From JALYNX01 sp035292685 (lineage in GTDB: Bacteria; Actinomycetota; Acidimicrobiia; Spongiisociales; ZC4RG35), in assembly GCA_035292685.1 (NCBI GenBank), contig DATDPP010000053.1:1-19236 (forward strand): a DNA stretch of 19,236 bases, read 5' to 3'. The position numbers and the translations under genes are program-made. Positions within the stretch are counted from its first letter, which is position 1. Each line of letters begins with the position of its first letter. Shown here piece by piece: positions 6,975-14,730 of this stretch. The notes below the pieces were generated by a model. The model did no database searches, was not told the origin of the DNA, and saw only the letters and a program-made list of their open reading frames with translations.

Positions 6975-7768
6975 CCAGCCTTGGCGGTCTTGACCGCTTT
7001 GGATTTGGTGGCCTCCACCGAGGCCTTGAGCGCTTCCAGGAGGTCCGTGACCTTGGTCGGCTCCGGCGAGGCCACGGCGACAATCTCCTCCCCGGCGACC
7101 TTCTTGGCGGCCAACTCCTCGATCGCCTCTCTGGTGTGGTCGACGTAGGTCGCGGCGTCGAAGGGCTTGGTGAGGTTGTCGATGAGTGACGCGGCCATTT
7201 GCACCTCCTCTGGTCGGATCTCGACGTTTGCCTCCAACTCCTCGAATTCGGCGTCGCGCAACTCATCGGGCCAATACATGGTTTCCATCACGATTGTCCC
7301 GTCCTTGGCCCGCAAGGTGGCCAGTTGCTGCTTCTCCCGGATCGAGACTTTGGCGATGGCGACCCGGCCCTTGTCGGCGAGGGCTTCAGCGAGAATCCGA
7401 TAGGCCTTGACCCCGATCTTCTCCGGGATCAGGTAGTAGGAGGACTTGTAGAACATGGGGTCGATCTCGGACTCGTCCACGAATTGGACGACGTCGACCA
7501 GCTTGTTGCCGTCGGGATGGGCCGATTCCAACTCCTGGTCGGTAAAGACCACATAGCGGTCCTTCTCGAACTCATAGCCCTTGACGATGTCGTCCCACTC
7601 GACCTCTTTGCCGTCGGCTTCGGCCACCCTTCTGTATCGGATTGGGGAGTGGTCGGTTTTGCGGAGTTGTTTGAACTTCGGGGTCTTGTTGTCGGTGGCG
7701 GTGTAAAGACCCACCGGGATGGTGACCAAACCGAAGTTGATCGCACCTTTCCAGATTGAGCGAGCCAT
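6971..7768 (-). CDS. ku: Non-homologous end joining protein Ku
   Basis: A 265-residue bacterial Ku. As a homodimer it threads onto DNA ends and recruits the ligase. The N-terminus MARSIWKGAINFGLVTIPV is the family signature, followed by RYRRVAEADGKEV, GYEFEKDRYVVFTDQEL, IDPMFYKSSYYLIPE and the core end IDNLTKPFDAATYVDHTREA. A Lys/Ala-rich tail (KASVEATKSKAVKTAKAG) fits the DNA-contacting C-terminal extension. The frame stays open upstream to 7825; I choose ATG 7768 because the conserved family start is MARSIWKG. No ribosome-binding site is seen, and TAGACT sits 7 nt before the ATG, so the mRNA may be leaderless. Four octamer repeats lie farther upstream. Confidence 0.95.
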   Translation of the reverse strand: MARSIWKGAINFGLVTIPVGLYTATDNKTPKFKQLRKTDHSPIRYRRVAEADGKEVEWDDIVKGYEFEKDRYVVFTDQELESAHPDGNKLVDVVQFVDESEIDPMFYKSSYYLIPEKIGVKAYRILAEALADKGRVAIAKVSIREKQQLATLRAKDGTIVMETMYWPDELRDAEFEELEANVEIRPEEVQMAASLIDNLTKPFDAATYVDHTREAIEELAAKKVAGEEIVAVASPEPTKVTDLLEALKASVEATKSKAVKTAKAG

Positions 7769-7775
7769 GACGGGG

Positions 7776-7781
7776 AGTCTA
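7776..7781 (-). promoter_or_regulatory. Candidate -10 element (leaderless promoter) of ku
   Basis: TAGACT on the minus strand lies 7 nt before the ku ATG, putting the transcription start at or beside the start codon. No Shine-Dalgarno and no clear -35 are visible. Confidence 0.42.
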
Positions 7782-7816
7782 TTTGCTCGGTCCGACAAGA
7801 AGTAGGGGGACCCTCT

Positions 7817-7917
7817 TGTGTGCATTTACCCGCTGTCAGGGTGGGTGGATGCACACAGCCTCTCGGGTGAGGATGTTGTGTGCACCTCTCCACCTCCACC
7901 GTGGTCGACTGCACACA
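7817..7917. repeat. Four alternating copies of the octamer TGTGTGCA / TGCACACA
   Basis: TGTGTGCA is at 7817-7824 and 7877-7884, and its reverse complement TGCACACA at 7850-7857 and 7910-7917. The pairs are offset by exactly 60 nt (spacings 33, 27, 33), but the sequence between the octamers is only weakly alike. Either pair could form a stem. The block lies between tRNA-Arg and ku, upstream of the ku promoter and downstream of the tRNA. It could be an operator cluster or a decayed duplication. Confidence 0.6.
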
Positions 7918-7923
7918 CGACAG

Positions 7924-7995
<72 letters not shown>

Positions 7996-8028
7996 ATCGA
8001 AGGGCAATCCTACCGAGAGCACCAGCCC

Positions 8029-8034
8029 TACCCT
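8029..8034 (+). promoter_or_regulatory. Candidate -10 element (leaderless promoter) of thrC
   Basis: TACCCT lies 8 nt before the GTG at 8043. The AGGAG at 8037-8041 leaves only 1 nt to the GTG, too close for a normal ribosome-binding site, so leaderless initiation is a fair alternative. No convincing -35 is seen. Confidence 0.35.
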
Positions 8035-8042
8035 CCAGGAGC

Positions 8043-9263
8043 GTGAAGTACGTCTCGACCAGGAGTGACGCGCCGGACCTGGATTTTCACGGCGTCGTGT
8101 TGACCGGCCTGGCGGCGGACGGTGGTTTGTATGTGCCCACCGAGGTCCCGAGCCTGCCCGGTGGCTGGGAGCGGTTGGGCTATGTCGAGGCCGTCACGTC
8201 CACGCTGGAACTGTTCGGGGCCACCGAGGCAAGGGATCTGGTCGAGCAGGCCGCCTCACGTTTCCGACACCCGGGGATCGCCCCCATCGTCCGCGTCGGT
8301 GATCGACATGTCTTCGAGTTGTTTTGGGGCCCGACCCTCTCCTTCAAGGACCATGCGCTGCAGGTACTGGGCGGGCTCCTCGAAAGGGAGCTCGGGGGAC
8401 GGGCCGGGGTCATCCTCGGCGCCACTTCGGGTGACACCGGGTCGGCTGCCATCGAGGCGATTCGAGGCCGACCTCACATGCGAATCGTGATGCTCTACCC
8501 CGAAGGCATGGTTTCGGACTTCCAACGCCGCCAGATGACGACGGTCGACGACCCGGGCGTGTCGGCCGTGGCGGTGCGGGGGACCTTCGACCAATGTCAG
8601 ACGCTGGTCAAGGAGGCGTTTCGCTCGAATCGCGATCTGCTGGCCGTCAATTCGATCAACTGGGGGCGGATCGCGGCTCAGGTCGGCTATTACGTGTTCC
8701 TCGGATCGACCGTCGGAGAGAGATTCGACGTGGTGGTTCCCACCGGGAACTTCGGCAACGCCTACTCCTGCTGGCTGGCGAAGCAGATGGGGGTGCCCAT
8801 CGAGACCATCACCATTGCCAACAATGCCAACCGGGGTCTGGCCGATTTGGTCAACACCGGGTCGATGAGTCATGGGCCCGTCGTGGCCACGGTCGCCCCG
8901 GCCATGGACATCGGCCTGCCTTCGAACCTGGAGCGGTTCACCGGCGATCCCCGAACCGAGTTCTCCGCCGGTTACGCAAACGACGACGAGATTCGCCGAA
9001 CCATCTCTGACGTCTACCTGGAGCACGGTTACCTCCTCGACCCGCACACCGCCGCCGCCTGGCATGTCGGGGCGGCCACCCGGACGAGTCTGGCCCAGGT
9101 GGTGGTAGCCACCGCGCACCCTGCCAAGTTCTCAGAGACGATCGAGGCGAGCTTGGGTGATGTTCCAGTGGGGCCTGAGGCCCTGGGGGATCTGCTCCAG
9201 CTCCCGGAGCGGATCCAGGTGATCGACCCTGACGTTTCAGAACTGGAACCGATGATCCGATAG
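8043..9263 (+). CDS. thrC: Threonine synthase
   Basis: A 406-residue PLP enzyme that turns O-phosphohomoserine into threonine. The N-terminal KYVSTRSDAPDLDF...GLAADGGLYVP is a threonine synthase signature. PLP-binding Lys102 is in FWGPTLSFKDHALQ; GATSGDTGSAAIEA and VPTGNFGNAYSCW are the phosphate- and cofactor-binding loops. This pattern fits the E. coli/Pseudomonas class better than the shorter B. subtilis/Mycobacterium class, judged by motif memory only. The open frame extends upstream across tRNA-Arg; GTG 8043 is chosen because the family begins M(K/R)Y(V/I)STR. thrB, usual between thrC and rho in actinobacteria, is absent here, and hom does not precede thrC. Confidence 0.94.
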   Translation: MKYVSTRSDAPDLDFHGVVLTGLAADGGLYVPTEVPSLPGGWERLGYVEAVTSTLELFGATEARDLVEQAASRFRHPGIAPIVRVGDRHVFELFWGPTLSFKDHALQVLGGLLERELGGRAGVILGATSGDTGSAAIEAIRGRPHMRIVMLYPEGMVSDFQRRQMTTVDDPGVSAVAVRGTFDQCQTLVKEAFRSNRDLLAVNSINWGRIAAQVGYYVFLGSTVGERFDVVVPTGNFGNAYSCWLAKQMGVPIETITIANNANRGLADLVNTGSMSHGPVVATVAPAMDIGLPSNLERFTGDPRTEFSAGYANDDEIRRTISDVYLEHGYLLDPHTAAAWHVGAATRTSLAQVVVATAHPAKFSETIEASLGDVPVGPEALGDLLQLPERIQVIDPDVSELEPMIR

Positions 9264-9280
9264 TTGAAACGAACGCGGCT

Positions 9281-9308
9281 TTGCGCAATGGCGTCAACTG
9301 GCTACGAT
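9281..9308 (+). promoter_or_regulatory. Candidate promoter of rho
   Basis: TTGCGC (9281-9286), a 16-nt spacer and TACGAT (9303-9308) lie in the thrC-rho gap. They would give a leader of roughly 130 nt in front of rho. The match is moderate and unconfirmed. Confidence 0.4.
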
Positions 9309-9445
9309 AACCATCGCTGCCGGCGCCAAGGGACACGGCAACGACCCACTCAACATGCTTCTCTCGAGCATTGCCCCACAGCTAATGCGATGGTGCACAT
9401 CCCGGTCCAAGTGAGCCCGCCAAGGGACGAATCTCTAAGGATCCA
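9309..9445 (+). promoter_or_regulatory. Untranslated leader of rho
   Basis: No gene is supported in the 182 nt between thrC and rho. The stretch holds a 10-bp direct repeat GCCAAGGGAC at 9325-9334 and 9419-9428, a small ATGCT/AGCAT stem near 9355-9371, and AAGGA (9437-9441) in front of the rho ATG. Long leaders serving autogenous control are known for rho in several bacteria; whether this one does so cannot be read from sequence. Confidence 0.4.
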
Positions 9446-10945
9446 ATGACCACACGAGCTCAACTCCAGAGCAAGTCGATCGACGAACTCCGTCAGATTG
9501 CGACGGCGGTCGGCATCGAGACCGACGGTCTCCAGAAATCAAAACTGATCAGTGCCCTGGCCGACGCCGGTCAGGTCGCAGAGGACGGCTCCCCTGAGGA
9601 TGTCGTCGAGATGCCCCAGGTGACCATGCGTCCCGAACGGACCACACAGGATGGTCAGTCCGACCTGGGCGAATCCGAATCAGGCGACGCTGCCGAGTCG
9701 GATTCAGTGCCCCGGCCGCAAGGTCGTCAGGAGTTCTCGGATGAGTTCCGTCCCGGTGCCAGCCGTCAGCGACGGCGTCGTCGGGGCGGCGGCCAGCGCG
9801 AGGACGAATTCATCCCCGAAGAGGAGCTCGAGGTTCGTGAAGGCCTGCTCGATATCCTGCCTGAGGGTTACGGTTTCCTCCGTGTCACCGGCTATTTGCC
9901 CGGTGAAAGCGACGTGTACGTCTCGGCCAACCAGGTCCGAAAGTTCCGCCTCCGCAAAGGTGACATCGTCTCCGGCCCGATCCGGCCCCCGCGCTCCAAA
10001 GAGAAATTCCCGGCAGTGGTTCGCATCGACAAGGTCAATGGGGTGACGGCTGACGAGGCCATGAAGCGGCCCAAGTTCGAGTCCTTGACCCCGCTGTTCC
10101 CCGATCAGCGTCTCCGGCTCGAGATCGAGTCGAGGCCAAACGGGATCCTGACCCGTATCGTCGATTTGATCGCTCCCATAGGCAAGGGCCAACGCGGGCT
10201 GATCGTTTCGCCGCCAAAGGCGGGCAAGACCACGGTCCTCCAGGAGATCGCCCAGGCGATCACCACCAACAACCCCGAGTGCTATCTGATGGTGGTATTG
10301 GTCGATGAGCGTCCCGAGGAAGTCACCGACATGCAGCGGTCGGTGAAGGGCGAGGTGATCTATTCCACCTTCGATCGCCCGGCCGAGGAGCACACCCAGG
10401 TCGCCGAGCTCGCCCTGGAGCGGGCCAAGCGACTGGTCGAGATGGGGAGCGATGTCGTCATCCTCCTCGACTCGGTCACCCGACTTGCCCGGGCCTACAA
10501 CCTGGCCATGCCGGCTTCGGGCCGCATCCTCTCCGGTGGTGTCGACTCACAAGCCCTCTACCCGCCGAAGCGTTTCTTTGGTGCGGCGAGGAACATCGAG
10601 GAAGGCGGCTCCCTTACCATTCTCGGCACCGCACTGGTGGAGACCGGCTCCAAGATGGACGAGGTCATCTTCGAGGAGTTCAAGGGCACCGGGAACATGG
10701 AGCTGCGTCTCGATCGCAAGCTCGCCGACAAGAGGATCTACCCGGCCATCGACATCGAGGCTTCGGGAACAAGGAAGGAAGAGCTTCTGTTCGATCAGAC
10801 GGAGCTGAGCCAGGTGTGGAAGCTGCGCCGGGTCCTGCTTGCTCTCGAGCCGGGGGCTGCACTCGAGTTGCTCATCGACCGTTTGAAGACCACAAAGAGC
10901 AATCCGGAGTTTCTCGCCGAAGTCGCCAAGAACACCGGGAACTGA
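9446..10945 (+). CDS. rho: Transcription termination factor Rho
   Basis: A 499-residue hexameric RNA-dependent ATPase that ends transcription at unstructured C-rich RNA. A Rho_N helical domain (about 1-45) is followed by an acidic linker ending in an Arg/Gly-rich patch (QRRRRRGGGQ, about 105-120), the kind of insertion seen in actinobacterial Rho but short here. Next is the cold-shock-like RNA-binding domain (REGLLDILPEGYGFLR...VYVSANQVRKF, about 130-200), Walker A PPKAGKTT with Lys261, VLVDERPEEVTDM, Walker B VVILLDS with Asp342, the Q-loop DSQALYPPKRFFGAARN, and FKGTGNMEL. The start is ATG 9446 after AAGGA. rpmE follows 14 nt after the stop, as in other actinobacteria. Confidence 0.98.
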   Translation: MTTRAQLQSKSIDELRQIATAVGIETDGLQKSKLISALADAGQVAEDGSPEDVVEMPQVTMRPERTTQDGQSDLGESESGDAAESDSVPRPQGRQEFSDEFRPGASRQRRRRRGGGQREDEFIPEEELEVREGLLDILPEGYGFLRVTGYLPGESDVYVSANQVRKFRLRKGDIVSGPIRPPRSKEKFPAVVRIDKVNGVTADEAMKRPKFESLTPLFPDQRLRLEIESRPNGILTRIVDLIAPIGKGQRGLIVSPPKAGKTTVLQEIAQAITTNNPECYLMVVLVDERPEEVTDMQRSVKGEVIYSTFDRPAEEHTQVAELALERAKRLVEMGSDVVILLDSVTRLARAYNLAMPASGRILSGGVDSQALYPPKRFFGAARNIEEGGSLTILGTALVETGSKMDEVIFEEFKGTGNMELRLDRKLADKRIYPAIDIEASGTRKEELLFDQTELSQVWKLRRVLLALEPGAALELLIDRLKTTKSNPEFLAEVAKNTGN

Positions 10946-10959
10946 GACAGGAGCCACCG

Positions 10960-11226
10960 GTGAGAACCGACATTCATCCCACGTACGACGAGACTCATGT
11001 GACGTGCTCGTGTGGCAACACGTTTACAACCAAGAGCACCAAGCCGGGCGAGATGCACGTCGAGCTCTGTAACGAGTGCCATCCGTTCTTCACTGGCAAG
11101 CAGAAACTGGTCGACACCGGTGGTCGCGTCGAGCGCTTTCAGAAACGTTACGGAAAGACCACCTTCACCAAGGGATCCGATCAGGCGGGCGGCGACGAAC
11201 AGGCACAAGCCGCCGTCGCCGAGTGA
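10960..11226 (+). CDS. rpmE: 50S ribosomal protein L31, zinc-binding type
   Basis: An 88-residue large-subunit ribosomal protein. It starts MRTDIHPTYDETHVTCSCGNTF and has the four-cysteine zinc site (Cys16, Cys18, Cys37, Cys40, in CSC...CNECHPFFTGKQK), so it is the zinc-containing C+ paralogue rather than the zinc-free C- form. After the conserved VDTGGRVERFQKRYG there is a longer Ala/Gln/Glu-rich tail. An open frame extends upstream into rho. GTG 10960 is the start, since AGGAG (10949-10953) lies 6 nt before it and the family begins at this residue. Probably co-transcribed with rho. Confidence 0.96.
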   Translation: MRTDIHPTYDETHVTCSCGNTFTTKSTKPGEMHVELCNECHPFFTGKQKLVDTGGRVERFQKRYGKTTFTKGSDQAGGDEQAQAAVAE

Positions 11227-11270
11227 CTCCGAACCCCACATCCCACACTGGGACCTAAGGGGGGTCGCAT

Positions 11271-12254
11271 TTGAGCCCTGATCCTCCCAATCACCCGAAG
11301 GTCCCCATCGATCTGGCCAAGACGGTCGGAGGGCAGGCAGTCATCGAAGGCGTGATGATGCGCGCTCCGGGGGCGTGGTCCGTCGCGGTGCGCCAGCCCG
11401 ATTCGACGATCGTCGCCCGCCGAGACCCACTGGCCCGTCTCGCCGAGCGCAACAGGGCGGCCCGTATCCCGCTGGTGCGGGGAATCCTGGTTCTGTGGGA
11501 GTCGGTGACCCTCGGATTCCGGGCCTTGTCCTGGGCGGCCGAAAAGGCCTCGGGCGAGGAGGAGAAGCCACTGACTGGTGCCCAGATCGGATGGACGATG
11601 CTGGTCGCCATGGTGGTGTTTGCCGCTCTGTTCATCATTCTTCCAGCACTCGCCGCAGGGGCGCTGGCGGGCGAGTCGGGGCTGTTGTTCAATGTCGTCG
11701 AAGGTCTGCTCCGCCTTGGTCTCTTCGTCGGCTACATATGGGCAATCGGACGCTCGGCAGAGATCGGGCGTGTCTTCGAGTATCACGGCGCCGAGCACAT
11801 GTCCATCCACGCCTACGAGGCCGGCGAGCCCCTCAGTGTCGACTCGGTGCGGCGTTTTCCGCCGGAGCACCCGCGTTGTGGGACCAGCTTCCTTCTGATC
11901 GTGGTGCTCGGGTCGATGCTCTTCTTTTCTCTCTTCGGCCGTCCGGGATGGGCATTCCTCATCACGTCGAGGCTTCTGGGGATCCCGTTGATCGCCGGGA
12001 TCGCCTATGAGTTGCTGCGCTGGTCCGGCACCCGGGGCGGTTGGCAGGCCAAGGCTTTGGCGGCGCCCGGGATCTGGCTCCAGAAGCTGACGACCCGGGT
12101 TCCCGACGAATCCCAAATCGAGGTGGCAATCGCGAGCCTGGTGGTTGCCCTCGATGACGAGACCCTTCAGGAGGTCTCCAGCAGGGGTGGCATTCCAGAG
12201 GTCGCATACGCGGTGCGCCGCACCGCCACCGATCTCACCCCCACGGAGGGCTGA
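11271..12254 (+). CDS. DUF1385 (YqhQ-like) integral membrane protein
   Basis: A 327-residue membrane protein of the DUF1385/YqhQ family. The N-terminal GGQAVIEGVMMRAPGAWSVAVR is the family signature. Hydrophobic segments lie at about 103-132 and 142-160, then EYHGAEHMSIHAYEAGEPL and HPRCGTSFLL (conserved His/Glu/Cys residues that could bind metal), then two more membrane segments (about 204-250). Annotations call the family a predicted metal-dependent enzyme, but no activity is established to my knowledge. The start is TTG 11271 behind AAGGGGGG (11257-11264) at a 6-nt gap. A DUF1385 gene between rpmE and prfA is also known in Firmicutes and Thermotogae. Its TGA overlaps the prfA ATG by one base. 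Confidence 0.9.
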   Translation: MSPDPPNHPKVPIDLAKTVGGQAVIEGVMMRAPGAWSVAVRQPDSTIVARRDPLARLAERNRAARIPLVRGILVLWESVTLGFRALSWAAEKASGEEEKPLTGAQIGWTMLVAMVVFAALFIILPALAAGALAGESGLLFNVVEGLLRLGLFVGYIWAIGRSAEIGRVFEYHGAEHMSIHAYEAGEPLSVDSVRRFPPEHPRCGTSFLLIVVLGSMLFFSLFGRPGWAFLITSRLLGIPLIAGIAYELLRWSGTRGGWQAKALAAPGIWLQKLTTRVPDESQIEVAIASLVVALDDETLQEVSSRGGIPEVAYAVRRTATDLTPTEG

Positions 12255-13312
12255 TGGACGCCAACGTCCAGGCACGTCTCGACGAGATCGAGTCGGCATT
12301 TGTCGAGACCGAGACGATGCTGTCGCACCCCGAAGTCCACACCGATCTGCCACGACTGGCCGATCTGGGCCGGAGACACGCCGAGTTGCGTGACCTTGTA
12401 GCTGACATCCGCCGTTGGCGCGAGGCGTCTGCCGATCTCGCCGAAGCCGAAGAGATGTCTGACGACCCTGACATGGCGCGTCTGGTGGACGAGCTCTCCG
12501 AAGAGATCGAAGCTCTCGAGCAACGGATCAGCAAGGCTCTGGTCCCAACTGACCCCAACGACGACAAGGACGTCATCGTCGAGATCCGCTCTGCGGCCGG
12601 TGGGGATGAAGCCGCCATCTGGGCGGGCGACCTCTTGAGGATGTATGAGCGCTACGCAGAGAAGCATGGGTTCCGTCTCGAGGCCATGGAGTCGTCGCCG
12701 TCCGAGGCCGGTGGTTTCGACAAGGTGACAGTGGCAGTCAAGGGCCGGGGCGCCTACTCGAGGATGAAGTACGAAGCGGGAGTGCATCGGGTGCAGCGGG
12801 TCCCGAAAACCGAGTCGCAGGGGAGGGTGCACACCTCGACCGCAACGGTCGCCGTCCTTCCTGAGGTTGAAGAGGTGGAGGTCCACATCGACCCCAATGA
12901 CGTCAAGGTCGATGTCTACCGCTCGACCGGGCCGGGCGGGCAGTCGGTGAACACCACAGACTCTGCGGTTCGCCTCACCCATCTCCCCACCGGGGAGGTG
13001 GTCACCTGTCAGGATGAAAAGAGCCAGCTCCAGAACAAGGAGAAGGCGATGAGAATCCTTCGAGCCCGGCTCTACCAATTGGAGATCAAGCGCCAGCAAT
13101 CCGAGGTCGCCGGCGCCCGTCGCTCCCAGGTCGGCAGTGGCGGCCGCTCGGAAAAGATCCGGACGTACAACTACAAGGACAACCGGGTCACCGATCACCG
13201 CATCGGGCTCACCCTGCGGCGTTTGGACCAGGTCCTTGAGGGCGATCTCGACGAGTTGGTCGATGCCATGGCTGCCGTTCAGCAGGCCACACTGCTCAGC
13301 GAAGGAGCATGA
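12254..13312 (+). CDS. prfA: Peptide chain release factor 1
   Basis: A 352-residue class I release factor that reads UAA and UAG and triggers release of the finished protein. Helical N-terminal domain (about 1-95). The stop-codon-reading segment is GVHRVQRVPKTESQGRVHTSTATVAV, with the RF1 PxT motif here as PKT. The catalytic GGQ is in RSTGPGGQSVNTTDSAVRL at about 226-228, where PrmC methylates the Gln. The tail KIRTYNYKDNRVTDHRI is typical. Family length is normal. It is translationally coupled to the DUF1385 gene (TGATG). The usual downstream partner prmC is about 3.1 kb away, behind three opposite-strand genes. Confidence 0.98.
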   Translation: MDANVQARLDEIESAFVETETMLSHPEVHTDLPRLADLGRRHAELRDLVADIRRWREASADLAEAEEMSDDPDMARLVDELSEEIEALEQRISKALVPTDPNDDKDVIVEIRSAAGGDEAAIWAGDLLRMYERYAEKHGFRLEAMESSPSEAGGFDKVTVAVKGRGAYSRMKYEAGVHRVQRVPKTESQGRVHTSTATVAVLPEVEEVEVHIDPNDVKVDVYRSTGPGGQSVNTTDSAVRLTHLPTGEVVTCQDEKSQLQNKEKAMRILRARLYQLEIKRQQSEVAGARRSQVGSGGRSEKIRTYNYKDNRVTDHRIGLTLRRLDQVLEGDLDELVDAMAAVQQATLLSEGA

Positions 13313-13320
13313 CCCCCGTT

Positions 13321-14730
13321 CTAGAGCTCGAGGCCCAAGTTGGCGACCCCCTTGCGCTCCATGTTTCCCCACACCCGGGTCGATTTGCCCCCGATGAGGG
13401 CTCGAATCCTCCACGCCACTGTCAGCTGACGAAGCCCTAGATTCTCGATGAAGGCCATGACCACCAGCCGTTTGCTGTCAGCCGGGCCGTTGAAGTATCC
13501 GAAAGACTCGTCGAGCAGCAGGGCAAGCAGGGAGTTCATCAGGCCCACACCCAGCGCCAGGCCCAGCATCACGACGAGATTCGTCGCATCGAGCGCTCCG
13601 ATCAGGAAGGCGACCGGGATCACGAACCAACCTGTGAACTCGATGATCGGCGCCAGGAATTCAAAGAGGAACATGGCGGCCCAGGTGACCATCCCCAACT
13701 TGCCGTATTTCGGGTTGAACGTCATCGGCATGAAGTCGTGGACCGCGGTCATCAGCCCGCGATGCCAGCGGATCCTCTGTCTTTTGAGCACCCGGAGCGT
13801 GTTGGGCACCTCGGTCCAGATGACCGCCGAAGGCTCGTAAACGATCCGATAGGGGATCTTGTTGTCGATGTGGTGACGATGAAGGCGCATCGTCAGGTCG
13901 AGGTCTTCGCCCAGGTGACCGGTGGTGAATCCGCCAACCGCGATGACGGCTGACCGTTTCCAGATCCCAAAGGCGCCGGACACAAGCGGCAGGGCGTTCA
14001 TTCGCGACCAGGCGGGGCGGGAGGCGAGGAAGGTCCTCACGTACTCGAGAACCTGCATGCGAGGTACCAATCGCCGCGGAACCTCGGAACGAATCAGATG
14101 GCCGAGTTGGACGGTGCTTCCATTGAGCGGCCGAATGTTTCCCCCGACGGCGATGATTCGTTGCCGATCCTCGACCACCCTCCTCATCGCCGAGACCAGG
14201 CATTTTGCGTCCAAGATGACGTCGGCGTCGGTGCACAACGCATAGGGGTATCGGGCGGCGTTGATACCTGCATTGAGGGCGTCGGCTCGGCCCCCGTTCT
14301 CCTTGTCGATCACTGTGATGTCGACCGACCCCCGCCCCCGATAGATGGCGCGCACCGGGGCAGTTGGGATATCGGGGCGATATGGGATTCGAACCCGCTC
14401 CAGCTTGAAGCCCTCGATCAGATGTTGCATCGTGTCGTCTGTCGAACCGTCATTGGTGATCACGATCTCGAATCGGGGATAGCCGACTATCGACATCGAG
14501 CGAACCGACTCGAGGATCCCTACCGCCTCGTTGTACGCAGGGATCACGATCGATACCGGTGGCGACGTTTGGCTCGACAGCATGTCGGCGACACGCCCAA
14601 ACCGATTGAGGTGGTGGGTACGCCGCATGACAACTGCCGAGAGCAGGCCGAGGAAGATCAGGTATAGCTGCATGGCGATGAAGTAGGTGACGATCCCGTA
14701 ACCGACCCACCGCAAGACCTCGAGAACCAT
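13321..14730 (-). CDS. Processive family 2 glycosyltransferase, membrane-bound (PgaC/hyaluronan/cellulose synthase-like)
   Basis: A 469-residue membrane enzyme. Membrane segment at about 9-35, then a GT-A catalytic domain: VSIVIPAYNE (59-68), NDGSTDDT with Asp94, KENGGRADALNAG (143-155), DAD at 168-170 for metal and UDP-sugar, GED (274-276) as catalytic base region, and QRIRW (318-322), the Q(Q/R)xRW motif of processive synthases that holds the growing chain. Two or more C-terminal membrane segments (about 347-380 and 383-405) could form the export channel. No PilZ domain. Product unknown; a beta-linked surface polysaccharide is the natural guess. ATG 14730 is chosen because it overlaps the stop of the HEAT gene (TGATG); the frame runs further upstream without family similarity. 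The 3' end faces prfA, 8 nt away. Confidence 0.88.
   Translation of the reverse strand: MVLEVLRWVGYGIVTYFIAMQLYLIFLGLLSAVVMRRTHHLNRFGRVADMLSSQTSPPVSIVIPAYNEAVGILESVRSMSIVGYPRFEIVITNDGSTDDTMQHLIEGFKLERVRIPYRPDIPTAPVRAIYRGRGSVDITVIDKENGGRADALNAGINAARYPYALCTDADVILDAKCLVSAMRRVVEDRQRIIAVGGNIRPLNGSTVQLGHLIRSEVPRRLVPRMQVLEYVRTFLASRPAWSRMNALPLVSGAFGIWKRSAVIAVGGFTTGHLGEDLDLTMRLHRHHIDNKIPYRIVYEPSAVIWTEVPNTLRVLKRQRIRWHRGLMTAVHDFMPMTFNPKYGKLGMVTWAAMFLFEFLAPIIEFTGWFVIPVAFLIGALDATNLVVMLGLALGVGLMNSLLALLLDESFGYFNGPADSKRLVVMAFIENLGLRQLTVAWRIRALIGGKSTRVWGNMERKGVANLGLEL

Noticed and set aside
9264..9449. 61-codon open frame between thrC and rho
   Set aside because: It begins directly at the thrC stop without a ribosome-binding site, its residues look like random translation, and it covers the likely rho promoter and leader.
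12167..13414. 415-codon minus-strand open frame opposite prfA
   Set aside because: It covers the well-supported prfA gene and its peptide has no recognisable domain, so it is another codon-bias shadow.
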